The notes below the pieces were generated by a model. The model worked only from the letters and a program-made list of their open reading frames with translations, was not told the DNA's origin and ran no database searches. Below, piece by piece: positions 30,580 through 36,466 of a stretch of 36,466 nt of DNA. Every line of letters begins with the position of its first letter. Position 1 is the stretch's first letter. A program made the translations under genes and the position numbers. The stretch covers positions 1 through 36,466 of the forward strand of contig JAFQBH010000011.1 of NCBI GenBank assembly GCA_017399765.1, in the 5' to 3' direction. Source of the stretch: Oscillospiraceae bacterium. Lineage in GTDB: Bacteria > Bacillota > Clostridia > Oscillospirales > Ruminococcaceae.

Positions 30580-31464
30580 ATGAACCACATTTTTTCCGTT
30601 AAAGGAATCATCGGTATTGCCGAAAAATTTCTTTCGCTTAAACTCAACCGCTCCGCGGCGGCTCTTTCATATTTTCTTATAATGACTCTTTTTCCGATGC
30701 TTATCTGTGTCCAGTGGATTCTGAGCGTTCTGGGCGAAGACATTGTTCTTTTTCTCGAGGAATTTTCGGAGCTTATTCCTTCCGGAGTTCTCGCTATAAT
30801 CGAAGATTATCTTTCCTATTCCGGTTCACAGTCCGGCGGACTTTTAATAATCGGAATTTTTACCGCGGTTTATACCGGCGCAACAGCTTTCCGAACTCTT
30901 TCGGATACTCTTCGGGAAATTTTTGAAAGCCGCGGCGGAAGCGACACCGCAAGATTTATTTTCAGCTTTGTTTATGCTGTGGCTTTCCTTCTTGCCGTTT
31001 ATGTGCTTGCAATAACGGTGATCGCAGGAAGATGGCTTATAACTCTTCTTGAACCGTTTTTTGCCATGATAGATTTTATAAATCTTCTTGATCTTGCAAA
31101 CCTCTGGAACTGGTTCAGGTTTGTAATTCTTAATATAATTTCCACCGGAATGCTTTATACCGTTTATTACTGCAACGCATGGCGCAGTCCCTATAAAATG
31201 AAAATTCTTCCGGGCGCGGTTTTCGGTTCGCTTGTTTTCACTGTTGTAAGCGGATTTTTTTCCTGGTTCATAAGTTCTTCGGTAAAATATTCCGCAATCT
31301 ATGGTTCTCTTGCTTCTGTAATCATTCTTATGCTCTGGCTTTATATCCTTGCCAACATAATCCTTCTCGGCGCTTTGATAAACAAGGAAATGAGCGAACA
31401 CAAAAGCGACCCGAAAATGAAACTCCACAGCGACGTTCACAGTTTTATTAAAAAGAAGCAATAA
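30580..31464 (+). CDS. YihY/BrkB-family inner membrane protein
   Basis: The 294-residue protein has about six membrane segments. The family's opening (RSAAALSYFLIMTLFPMLI) and its central TGATAFRTLSDTLREIF and C-terminal YGSLASVIILMLWLYILANIILLGA regions (given with breaks in mind) are characteristic. The family was once annotated as ribonuclease BN, which is no longer accepted; its role is unknown, with links to serum resistance in BrkB. GAGGATTTTA precedes ATG 30580. It is monocistronic. Confidence 0.9.
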   Translation: MNHIFSVKGIIGIAEKFLSLKLNRSAAALSYFLIMTLFPMLICVQWILSVLGEDIVLFLEEFSELIPSGVLAIIEDYLSYSGSQSGGLLIIGIFTAVYTGATAFRTLSDTLREIFESRGGSDTARFIFSFVYAVAFLLAVYVLAITVIAGRWLITLLEPFFAMIDFINLLDLANLWNWFRFVILNIISTGMLYTVYYCNAWRSPYKMKILPGAVFGSLVFTVVSGFFSWFISSSVKYSAIYGSLASVIILMLWLYILANIILLGALINKEMSEHKSDPKMKLHSDVHSFIKKKQ

Positions 31465-31466
31465 AT

Positions 31467-31495
31467 AAAAGCTCCCGTTAGGAACGGGAGCTTTT
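31467..31495. terminator. Terminator shared by converging YihY and helix-turn-helix genes
   Basis: A 13-bp stem (31467-31479 with 31483-31495, core GCTCCCGTT) with a 3-base loop. On the minus strand its 5' arm encodes the last codons (KSSRS) and stop of the gene ending at 31478. Confidence 0.88.
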
Positions 31496-31921
31496 GTAAT
31501 AATCGCCGATAAGTCCGAAAACATCGGAAGGCTTTCCGCGAAGAATTATTCTCGGTGTTTTATAATTTCCGTCAAAACTGAAATTTATATCTTTATAATC
31601 TCCGTTGCTGATGCCATAGCAAAAGAACTCCGCCGTTTCTTTGATATCACATTTCGGCAAATCGAGGATAACGCAGGTTTCCTCTTCCTTTTTGCTGTCA
31701 TTAAGCATAAAATCATAGACGACGGAATTGTTTTTTGCAACAATGCTCGGGCGCACCGCAGGATTTTTAATAAAGGCGTCCACTTCTTCCGGAGTAAAAT
31801 GCCAGATTCCGTTAATCTTTTCGCCTTTAAGGATTCCGGAAGCTATATAATTTCTTATGGTACGTTCGGAAAGACCGGTTATTAACGTAATGTGGCTTAT
31901 AAGATAAAGTTCTTCTTCCAT
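31478..31921 (-). CDS. Helix-turn-helix (MerR-like/excisionase-type) regulator
   Basis: Residues about 5-55 form a MerR-type winged helix: LISHITLITGLSERTIRNYIASG, then GILKGEKINGIWHFTPEEVDAFI (the two parts adjoin). The remaining 90 residues (VVYDFMLND, CVILDLPKCDIKETAEFFC) form an alpha/beta domain I do not recognise and could bind a ligand or dimerise. ATG 31921 has AAGGAG ten bases ahead, with a near-consensus promoter at 31963-31991. The target may be the gene itself or its divergent neighbour at 32097. Confidence 0.82.
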   Translation of the reverse strand: MEEELYLISHITLITGLSERTIRNYIASGILKGEKINGIWHFTPEEVDAFIKNPAVRPSIVAKNNSVVYDFMLNDSKKEEETCVILDLPKCDIKETAEFFCYGISNGDYKDINFSFDGNYKTPRIILRGKPSDVFGLIGDYYKSSRS

Positions 31922-31962
31922 TTAAAAAAGCTCCTTTTTATAGATTCGCCGGCTGTGATTTA

Positions 31963-31991
31963 ATTATATCGCCCGCTACGGAAGTTTTCAA
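31963..31991 (-). promoter_or_regulatory. Promoter of the MerR-like regulator
   Basis: -35 TTGAAA (31986-31991), a 17-base spacer and a perfect -10 TATAAT (31963-31968) on the minus strand. Confidence 0.8.
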
Positions 31992-32015
31992 TTTGAAATA
32001 ACGGGAGTTTTTCAT

Positions 32016-32067
32016 ATCCGCAACCAATAGTTGACATACAGTTGGTAGTCATTTGCGGATTTTTTTG
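32016..32067 (+). promoter_or_regulatory. Nested inverted repeat ahead of the XRE gene
   Basis: ATCCGCAA (32016-32023) pairs with TTGCGGAT (32053-32060). Inside lie CCAA (32024-32027) and TTGG (32042-32045), and the element ends in T7 (32061-32067). It can be read as an attenuator hairpin in the leader or as paired operator half-sites with a TTGACA (32031-32036) between them. The promoter of the XRE gene was not placed with confidence. Confidence 0.5.
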
Positions 32068-32096
32068 ATAACATATCATCACGGAGGTGATTTTTA

Positions 32097-32789
32097 ATGA
32101 CTCTTGGTGAAAGAATAGGAAATTTAAGAAGGGACGCAGGATATTCTCAGGAATATGTTGCGGAAAGCCTTGGGGTTTCACGCCAGGCGGTTTCAAAATG
32201 GGAAACGGACCTTTCCAGTCCGGATACCGAAAACCTTATAAAACTTGCGGAACTGCTTAACACTTCTGTACAGTTTCTTGCAACCGGAAAGGATTTTTAT
32301 TTTCCGGAAGGAAAACCCGCTCCGGAAAAGAAGAAAATAAAAATAACAAAAAAATTTGTTATAAAAATCATCGCAATAATTATCGGAACAATGATTTTTC
32401 TTGCTGCGGCGGCTTATGTTCTGATTGGTCTTTTCGGAACGGTGCGTTTTGATTCCGCAGCCTGTTCCGGAGGTTACAGCACTTTTCTTTTTGATAAATA
32501 TTCGGAAGAACTTACTGAAAAATTTCTTGAAAACATTGAAAATTCCGAAGAACGCCACCCTGTTTTTGTTTCCGCAAGACCTGTTGGAAAAGAACACGCT
32601 AAAATGAATTCTTCCAAAAGGGATATCTGGCTCACTTTTACTGTTTTAGGCGAAGCAAAAAGCGGAAACGAATATGCTTACAGTGTCACTTTTAAAGGAA
32701 AGCGGATTTGGTACGACACTTATAAATGGACAAGCGTTTCCATAAATGGCGATTTTGGAAACCCCTATTTTACTTCAATATCTCCATAA
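32097..32789 (+). CDS. XRE-family regulator with one membrane segment and an outside domain
   Basis: Residues about 4-60 are a Cro/C1 helix-turn-helix (RIGNLRRDAGYSQEYVAESLG, then VSRQAVSKWETD; adjoining). A Lys-rich linker leads to a membrane segment (about 88-112) and a C-terminal extracytoplasmic domain of about 115 residues with no family I recognise. The layout is that of a one-component membrane sensor and transcription factor. GGAGGTGA lies seven bases before ATG 32097. It diverges from the MerR-like regulator. Confidence 0.85.
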   Translation: MTLGERIGNLRRDAGYSQEYVAESLGVSRQAVSKWETDLSSPDTENLIKLAELLNTSVQFLATGKDFYFPEGKPAPEKKKIKITKKFVIKIIAIIIGTMIFLAAAAYVLIGLFGTVRFDSAACSGGYSTFLFDKYSEELTEKFLENIENSEERHPVFVSARPVGKEHAKMNSSKRDIWLTFTVLGEAKSGNEYAYSVTFKGKRIWYDTYKWTSVSINGDFGNPYFTSISP

Positions 32790-32795
32790 AAAGAA

Positions 32796-32825
32796 CCACC
32801 CTCCGGAAATTCCGGAGGGTGGTTT
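32796..32825. terminator. Terminator between the XRE gene and patB
   Basis: A GC-rich stem of about 14 bp (core CCACCCTCCGGAA and its complement) with a minimal loop between the converging stops at 32789 and 32832. The T-run is short but present on both sides. Confidence 0.85.
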
Positions 32826-32831
32826 GTTTTA

Positions 32832-34004
32832 TCAAAGCTCTTTTTTCGCTTTATAGATTCTTTCAAGGGTGTTTTCAAGAACTTTTTTCGGGCAGGCGAT
32901 GTTGATTCGTTCGAAACCGATTCCGCCTTCGCCGAAAACATAGCCTTCATCAAAAATTGCTTCGGCTTTATGTACCATAAAGTCTTCAAGCTCTTTTTCA
33001 TTCATTCCCCATGCGCGGAAATCCAGCCACATAAGATATGTTCCCTGAAGACGATGTACTTTAACTTCAGGCATTTTTTCCGCAACAAATTCCTCGACAA
33101 ATTTTCTGTTTTCATCAAGGAAAAGAAGAAGCTCGTCGAGCCATTCCTCACATTCGTCATAAGCAAGTTCGCAGGCTTTATAACCGAAAATGTTGAGTGA
33201 GAAATATCCCCTTGCGGCGGTCATTTTGTTTCTGTATTCCTCGTTGGGAATAAAAATGTTGGAAGTCTGAAGACCTGCAAGGTTGAAAGTTTTGCTGGGT
33301 GCTGTGCAGATTGCACAGTTGTTGAGGTATTTTTCCTCAAAAGTTCCCATGGAAACATGTTCGAATCCGGGCATTATGAGGTCAAAATGGATTTCATCGG
33401 AAATGATGAAAACGTTGTTTTCAAGGCAGATTTCGCAGAGTTTCAGGAGCTCCTCTTTTGTCCAGATTCTGCCGATCGGGTTATGCGGGCTTGAAAGAAT
33501 GCAGAGGGTGGTTTCGAGTCTTGCTGCTTTTTCCGCAAAATCCTCAAAATCGATTCTGTATTCGGTTCCCTCGAGTATAAGTTCGCTTCCGAGAACGGTT
33601 CTTCCGTTTGCCTCAACGCTTGAATAAAAAGGATAATAAACCGGGGTGAGCATCAAAACGGAATCGCCGTCTTTTGTAAAAGCGCCGACCATTTCCTTAA
33701 TTGCCGGAACAACGCCGGCGGTCATTACGAACCATTCCTTTTTAGGAGAAAAGCCATGGCGGCGTTCCATCCAGGAAGTTACGCTTTTATAATAATTTTC
33801 CGTTTCGCCGGTATAGCCGAGAATGATGTTATCGAGATATTTTTTAAGACCTTCAATTATTGCGGGAGGATTTTTGAGTTCCATATCCGCAACGGAAAGC
33901 GGAACGATATCGTCACCTGCATTGGGAATCTGTTCATACATTCCTTCCCATTTATGGGAACCGGTGTTTCTTCTGTTGACAAGGGTTTCAAAATCGTATT
34001 TCAT
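32832..34004 (-). CDS. patB: PatB/MalY-type pyridoxal-phosphate C-S lyase (cystathionine beta-lyase-like aminotransferase fold)
   Basis: The 390-residue protein is a fold-type I PLP enzyme. It opens with YDFETLVNRRNTGSHKWEG, followed by the VADMEL segment. PLP contacts are Asn175 in SSPHNPIGR, Asp203 in ISDEIH and the Schiff-base lysine Lys238 in PSKTFNLAGL. PatB/MalY enzymes cleave cystathionine or cysteine C-S bonds to give homocysteine or sulfide, pyruvate and ammonia. An ordinary aminotransferase is less likely. ATG 34004 has AAGGAG six bases ahead; the upstream start at 34046 lies in the preceding gene. That AAGGAG contains the stop codon of the HD gene, so the two are translationally coupled. 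Confidence 0.92.
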   Translation of the reverse strand: MKYDFETLVNRRNTGSHKWEGMYEQIPNAGDDIVPLSVADMELKNPPAIIEGLKKYLDNIILGYTGETENYYKSVTSWMERRHGFSPKKEWFVMTAGVVPAIKEMVGAFTKDGDSVLMLTPVYYPFYSSVEANGRTVLGSELILEGTEYRIDFEDFAEKAARLETTLCILSSPHNPIGRIWTKEELLKLCEICLENNVFIISDEIHFDLIMPGFEHVSMGTFEEKYLNNCAICTAPSKTFNLAGLQTSNIFIPNEEYRNKMTAARGYFSLNIFGYKACELAYDECEEWLDELLLFLDENRKFVEEFVAEKMPEVKVHRLQGTYLMWLDFRAWGMNEKELEDFMVHKAEAIFDEGYVFGEGGIGFERINIACPKKVLENTLERIYKAKKEL

Positions 34005-34014
34005 TTTGTTCTCC

Positions 34015-34593
34015 TTATTCTTCAATTCCTTCCATTTCTTTTTCAACGGAAGCTTCGCAGGATTTCATTGCCTCAAGAGTTTTTTCAAGAAGTTCGGAAA
34101 GTTCCCAGCCAAGACGTTCCGCACCGAGTTTTATAACGTCGCGGCTGCAGCCTGCTGCAAATTTTTTATCCTTGAATTTCTTTTTAAGGCTGGAAACGTC
34201 CATATCAAGACAGCTTTTTGAAGGACGCATTTTTGTTGCCGCCCAGATAAGTCCGGTAAGTTCGTCCGCCGCAAAAAGCACTTTTTCCATCATGTGTTCC
34301 GGTTCAACGTCGGAAGTCATTCCGTAAGCATGGCTGCAGACGGCATGGATAAATCTTTCGTCAAAACCGGCTTCACGAAGAAGTTCCGGTGCTTTTACGC
34401 AGTGTTCTTCCGGCCAGTTTTCAAAGTCAACGTCATGAAGAAGACCGACGGTTGCCCAGAAATCCGCTTCATCGCCGTAACCGAGTTCGTTTGCGTACCA
34501 GCGCATAACTCCTTCGACAGTATAGGCATGGCGGATATGGAAAGCAACTTTGTTATATTTTTTAAGAGTTTCGACAGCAATTTCTCTGTTCAT
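34015..34593 (-). CDS. HD-domain hydrolase
   Basis: The 192-residue protein has HD-superfamily metal ligands: His22, His53-Asp54 (LLHDVDFENWP), His88 (SHAYG) and Asp110 (LFAADELTGLI). This order resembles HDIG-like phosphohydrolases related to the HD-domain proteins found beside metabolic genes. The substrate is unknown. GGAGG lies seven bases before ATG 34593. It is the middle gene of mrp-HD-patB: 30 bases after mrp, and its stop overlaps the patB ribosome site. Confidence 0.87.
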   Translation of the reverse strand: MNREIAVETLKKYNKVAFHIRHAYTVEGVMRWYANELGYGDEADFWATVGLLHDVDFENWPEEHCVKAPELLREAGFDERFIHAVCSHAYGMTSDVEPEHMMEKVLFAADELTGLIWAATKMRPSKSCLDMDVSSLKKKFKDKKFAAGCSRDVIKLGAERLGWELSELLEKTLEAMKSCEASVEKEMEGIEE

Positions 34594-34623
34594 TTTACGT
34601 CCTCCAAAAGGGTCATTCGGCTG

Positions 34624-35451
34624 TCAGCCGAGGTTTGCAAGTTTTTCGGTAACCGGATCGAGCCAGTTTTCTTCGCAATATTCAATATCGCCGGCATCGC
34701 ATTTTGCGGCAACGGAAGGATCCATAGGAATTTTTGCTGTTACGGGGATCCCATATTTTTCGGCAATTTCGTCAATATGGCTTTCGCCGAAAATGTTATG
34801 AACTTTTCCGCAGTCCGGGCATCTGAAACCGGACATATTTTCAACAACAGCAAGAACGGGAATATCCATCATTCCAGCCATTTTAACTGCCTTTTCTACA
34901 ATCATTCCGACAAGTTCCTGGGGAGAAGTTACAACAACGATTCCGTCAACGGGAAGGGACTGGAAAACGGTGAGCGGAACATCGCCGGTGCCCGGAGGCA
35001 TATCGACAAACATATAGTCAACGTCGTTCCAGACAACGTCCTGCCAGAATTGTTTTACAGTTCCGGCAATAACCGGACCGCGCCAGACAACGGGTTCTGT
35101 TTCGTCCTGAAGAAGAAGATTTACGGACATAACTTCGATTCCGGTTTTGGAAAGTTCCGGAATGATTCCTGCGGCGGAACCGGTTGCTTTGTTTGTAATT
35201 CCGAAAGCTTTCGGAATTGAAGGACCGGTTACGTCCGCATCGAGAACGGCGGTTTTATAGCCTTTTTTCTGCATATTAGCGGCAAGAAGAGAGGTAACGA
35301 GAGATTTGCCTACGCCGCCTTTTCCGCTTACAACGCCGATAACGTGCTTGATATCGGAAAATTCGTTCTGGTCAACAAGAAAGCTTTCGGGAGTCTGTCT
35401 TGAAGAACAGTTCTGGCTGCAATGTTCGCAGTCATGATTACATTCGCTCAT
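34624..35451 (-). CDS. mrp: Mrp/NBP35-type P-loop ATPase (Fe-S carrier)
   Basis: Mrp (ApbC) proteins hold a transient [4Fe-4S] cluster and deliver it to target proteins. The 275 residues show the deviant Walker A GKGGVGKS (43-50), DADVTGPS (71-78), MPPGTGD (151-157) and the cluster-binding CPDC (Cys211, Cys214). The N-terminus adds four cysteines (Cys4, 8, 11, 15), like the N-terminal CxxC extensions of NBP35-type proteins. ATG 35451 has AAAAGGAG ahead and replaces the upstream candidate 35499, which overlaps the promoter. It is the first gene of the operon. Confidence 0.95.
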   Translation of the reverse strand: MSECNHDCEHCSQNCSSRQTPESFLVDQNEFSDIKHVIGVVSGKGGVGKSLVTSLLAANMQKKGYKTAVLDADVTGPSIPKAFGITNKATGSAAGIIPELSKTGIEVMSVNLLLQDETEPVVWRGPVIAGTVKQFWQDVVWNDVDYMFVDMPPGTGDVPLTVFQSLPVDGIVVVTSPQELVGMIVEKAVKMAGMMDIPVLAVVENMSGFRCPDCGKVHNIFGESHIDEIAEKYGIPVTAKIPMDPSVAAKCDAGDIEYCEENWLDPVTEKLANLG

Positions 35452-35489
35452 ATTTATATATCTCCTTTTCGGTAATATTCGTACATTAT

Positions 35490-35518
35490 AGTATAACACT
35501 TTTTATTTAAAAAGTTAA
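35490..35518 (-). promoter_or_regulatory. Promoter of the mrp-HD-patB operon
   Basis: -35 TTAACT (35513-35518), a 17-base spacer and -10 TATACT (35490-35495) on the minus strand, 38 bases before the mrp ATG. Confidence 0.7.
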
Positions 35519-35574
35519 GACATACGCTTTGATTTTATGAAATTTCCTCACAAACCTTATCCGATGGCTTGCTA

Positions 35575-35603
35575 TTGCGAAATAACGGCTTAAATGTTAT
35601 ACT
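35575..35603 (+). promoter_or_regulatory. Promoter of the phosphotransferase-like gene
   Basis: -35 TTGCGA (35575-35580), a 17-base spacer and -10 TATACT (35598-35603), about 57 bases before ATG 35661. Confidence 0.6.
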
Positions 35604-35660
35604 TCGATTAAGGCGATGAACTTCAATATGTTAAGCAAATAAAATTGTTGGAGAAAAAAT

Positions 35661-36466
35661 ATGGATATGCACGTTATTTCAAATATATTTTTTACCTGCA
35701 TTCATCACACCCCTCAAAGTGTAAAGCGTTGTGCAGTCGGAATTGGAAATCAGGTTTACATTGTAGAATGTGATGGTGTAAAATATATTCTTAGATGCAG
35801 CACAGATGGTGATGCTTATTCAGACACAATTCATTGGTTGACCCAATTATCTTCATTGGGTATTCCGGTTCCCAAGGTTCTTCATTATGGAAAAAATGAG
35901 GGATACAGTTACCTGATTTTGAATTACATAGAGGGAAAAGATATAGGCATTGTGTATCCTAATCTTTCAAAGTCGGAAAAAAAGATGATAGCGAAGGATG
36001 TTATTGAAATTCAAAGAAAAGTCTCCCTTTTGCAGTTGGGATATATAGATGCCGCATGGTCCTGGTATGATTTTTTGGATGACATGCTTGAGAGAGCGGA
36101 TTTACGAATCACTCAAAACGGTTATTTTGATAACAGCAAAGTTAAACAGCTAAAAAATCAAATAAACTTATTGGATGACTATTTCTCTGAAATAAAGCCA
36201 ACTGCATATCTGGATGACATCAGCACTAAAAATCTGCTTATTCACAATGGACAAATATCAGGAATTATTGATATCGATTGGATGGGCGTGGGTGATAGCC
36301 TTACTTTTATTGCTTTAACATACATTGCGCTTATGTTTATGAATTATGATACAGACTATGCAGAATATCTTTTGGAAGAAAAAAGCTGCAGTAATTCAGA
36401 ACGAAAAGCCTTTCTTTTTTATTGCTTAATGTACTGTGTTGACTTTATGGGGGAACGAGGAATGCA
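35661..36466 (+). CDS. Aminoglycoside phosphotransferase (APH)-like kinase, 3' end outside window
   Basis: The open frame covers 268 codons to the right edge with no stop. It fits the protein-kinase-like APH fold. The N-terminal lobe has a nucleotide-binding beta-sheet (AVGIGNQVYIVECDGVKYILR, given here in spirit as GIGNQVYIV then KYILR). The hinge reads YLILNYIEGKDI. The catalytic loop DDISTKNLLI has Asp and Asn, though HGD is replaced by LDD. The metal-binding Asp is in IIDIDWMG. Such kinases phosphorylate drugs, choline or other small molecules, so resistance cannot be claimed. GGAG lies seven bases ahead of the ATG. Codon use is more T/A-rich and lacks the neighbours' GGA/GAA/CTT bias, suggesting a different origin. 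Confidence 0.75.
   Translation, partial: MDMHVISNIFFTCIHHTPQSVKRCAVGIGNQVYIVECDGVKYILRCSTDGDAYSDTIHWLTQLSSLGIPVPKVLHYGKNEGYSYLILNYIEGKDIGIVYPNLSKSEKKMIAKDVIEIQRKVSLLQLGYIDAAWSWYDFLDDMLERADLRITQNGYFDNSKVKQLKNQINLLDDYFSEIKPTAYLDDISTKNLLIHNGQISGIIDIDWMGVGDSLTFIALTYIALMFMNYDTDYAEYLLEEKSCSNSERKAFLFYCLMYCVDFMGERGM

Noticed and set aside
33355-33375. GTTCGAATCC resembling a tRNA T-arm
   Set aside because: It lies within patB coding sequence, and no acceptor or anticodon stems can be formed around it.
34294-35220. 308-codon plus-strand frame
   Set aside because: Antisense to the HD and mrp genes, both with clear catalytic motifs.

Overview
The window looks like a chromosomal segment of an AT-rich, Gram-positive member of the Clostridia, probably a gut Oscillospiraceae/Ruminococcaceae-type bacterium. 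The support is a Spo0A-family regulator, strong AGGAGG ribosome-binding sites, many TTG starts, short intergenic gaps with Firmicutes-style terminators, an L10 leader, a yybP-ykoY riboswitch, and a giant secreted protein with BspA-type leucine-rich repeats. I see no rRNA, tRNA, CRISPR array, insertion sequence or phage gene. Species and all family names come from reading the sequence; no database was searched.

Layout. 1-4997 (minus) is the N-terminal 1665 residues of a secreted modular protein that runs off the left edge. 5161-5976 is purine nucleoside phosphorylase. 6216-6980 is a Spo0A homologue whose phospho-acceptor Asp is Asn. 7207-8289 is an acyltransferase. 8442-9002 is the manganese exporter MntP behind a Mn2+ riboswitch. 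9184-9864 is a metallophosphoesterase with lost metal ligands. 10054-11379 is an S11 peptidase without its catalytic Ser and Lys. 11408-12656 is the rplJ-rplL operon with its L10 leader. From 12663 to 22936 every gene is on the minus strand: an XRE membrane regulator, a sigma/anti-sigma pair, a TetM-like GTPase fused to a Rae1/YacP-type NYN nuclease domain, a five-gene cluster (DUF3592, HD hydrolase, two lipoproteins, one unknown), class II fructose-bisphosphate aldolase and an OGG-type DNA glycosylase. A 357-bp gap (22937-23293) with DnaA-box-like sites follows. The right part is mixed in strand: a small conserved unknown, a DUF985 cupin, a MATE transporter, a small membrane protein, a second sigma/anti-sigma pair, GNAT, DUF2284 and two unknowns, YihY/BrkB, two DNA-binding regulators, a PatB-HD-Mrp operon, and an aminoglycoside-phosphotransferase-like gene cut by the right edge.

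How the genes fit together. Much of the window is housekeeping (nucleoside salvage, ribosomal stalk, glycolysis, base-excision repair, Fe-S carrier, metal export) mixed with signal transduction at the membrane: two paralogous ECF sigma/anti-sigma operons, two membrane-tethered XRE regulators and several exported lipoproteins. Three neighbouring genes (6216-11379) are homologues of well-known enzymes or switches that lack key residues. The most unusual single gene is the GTPase-nuclease fusion at 15763-18363. At two gene junctions (13421-13450 and 24065-24107) a terminator-like hairpin, a promoter -10 element and the next gene's ribosome-binding site appear to occupy the same bases.
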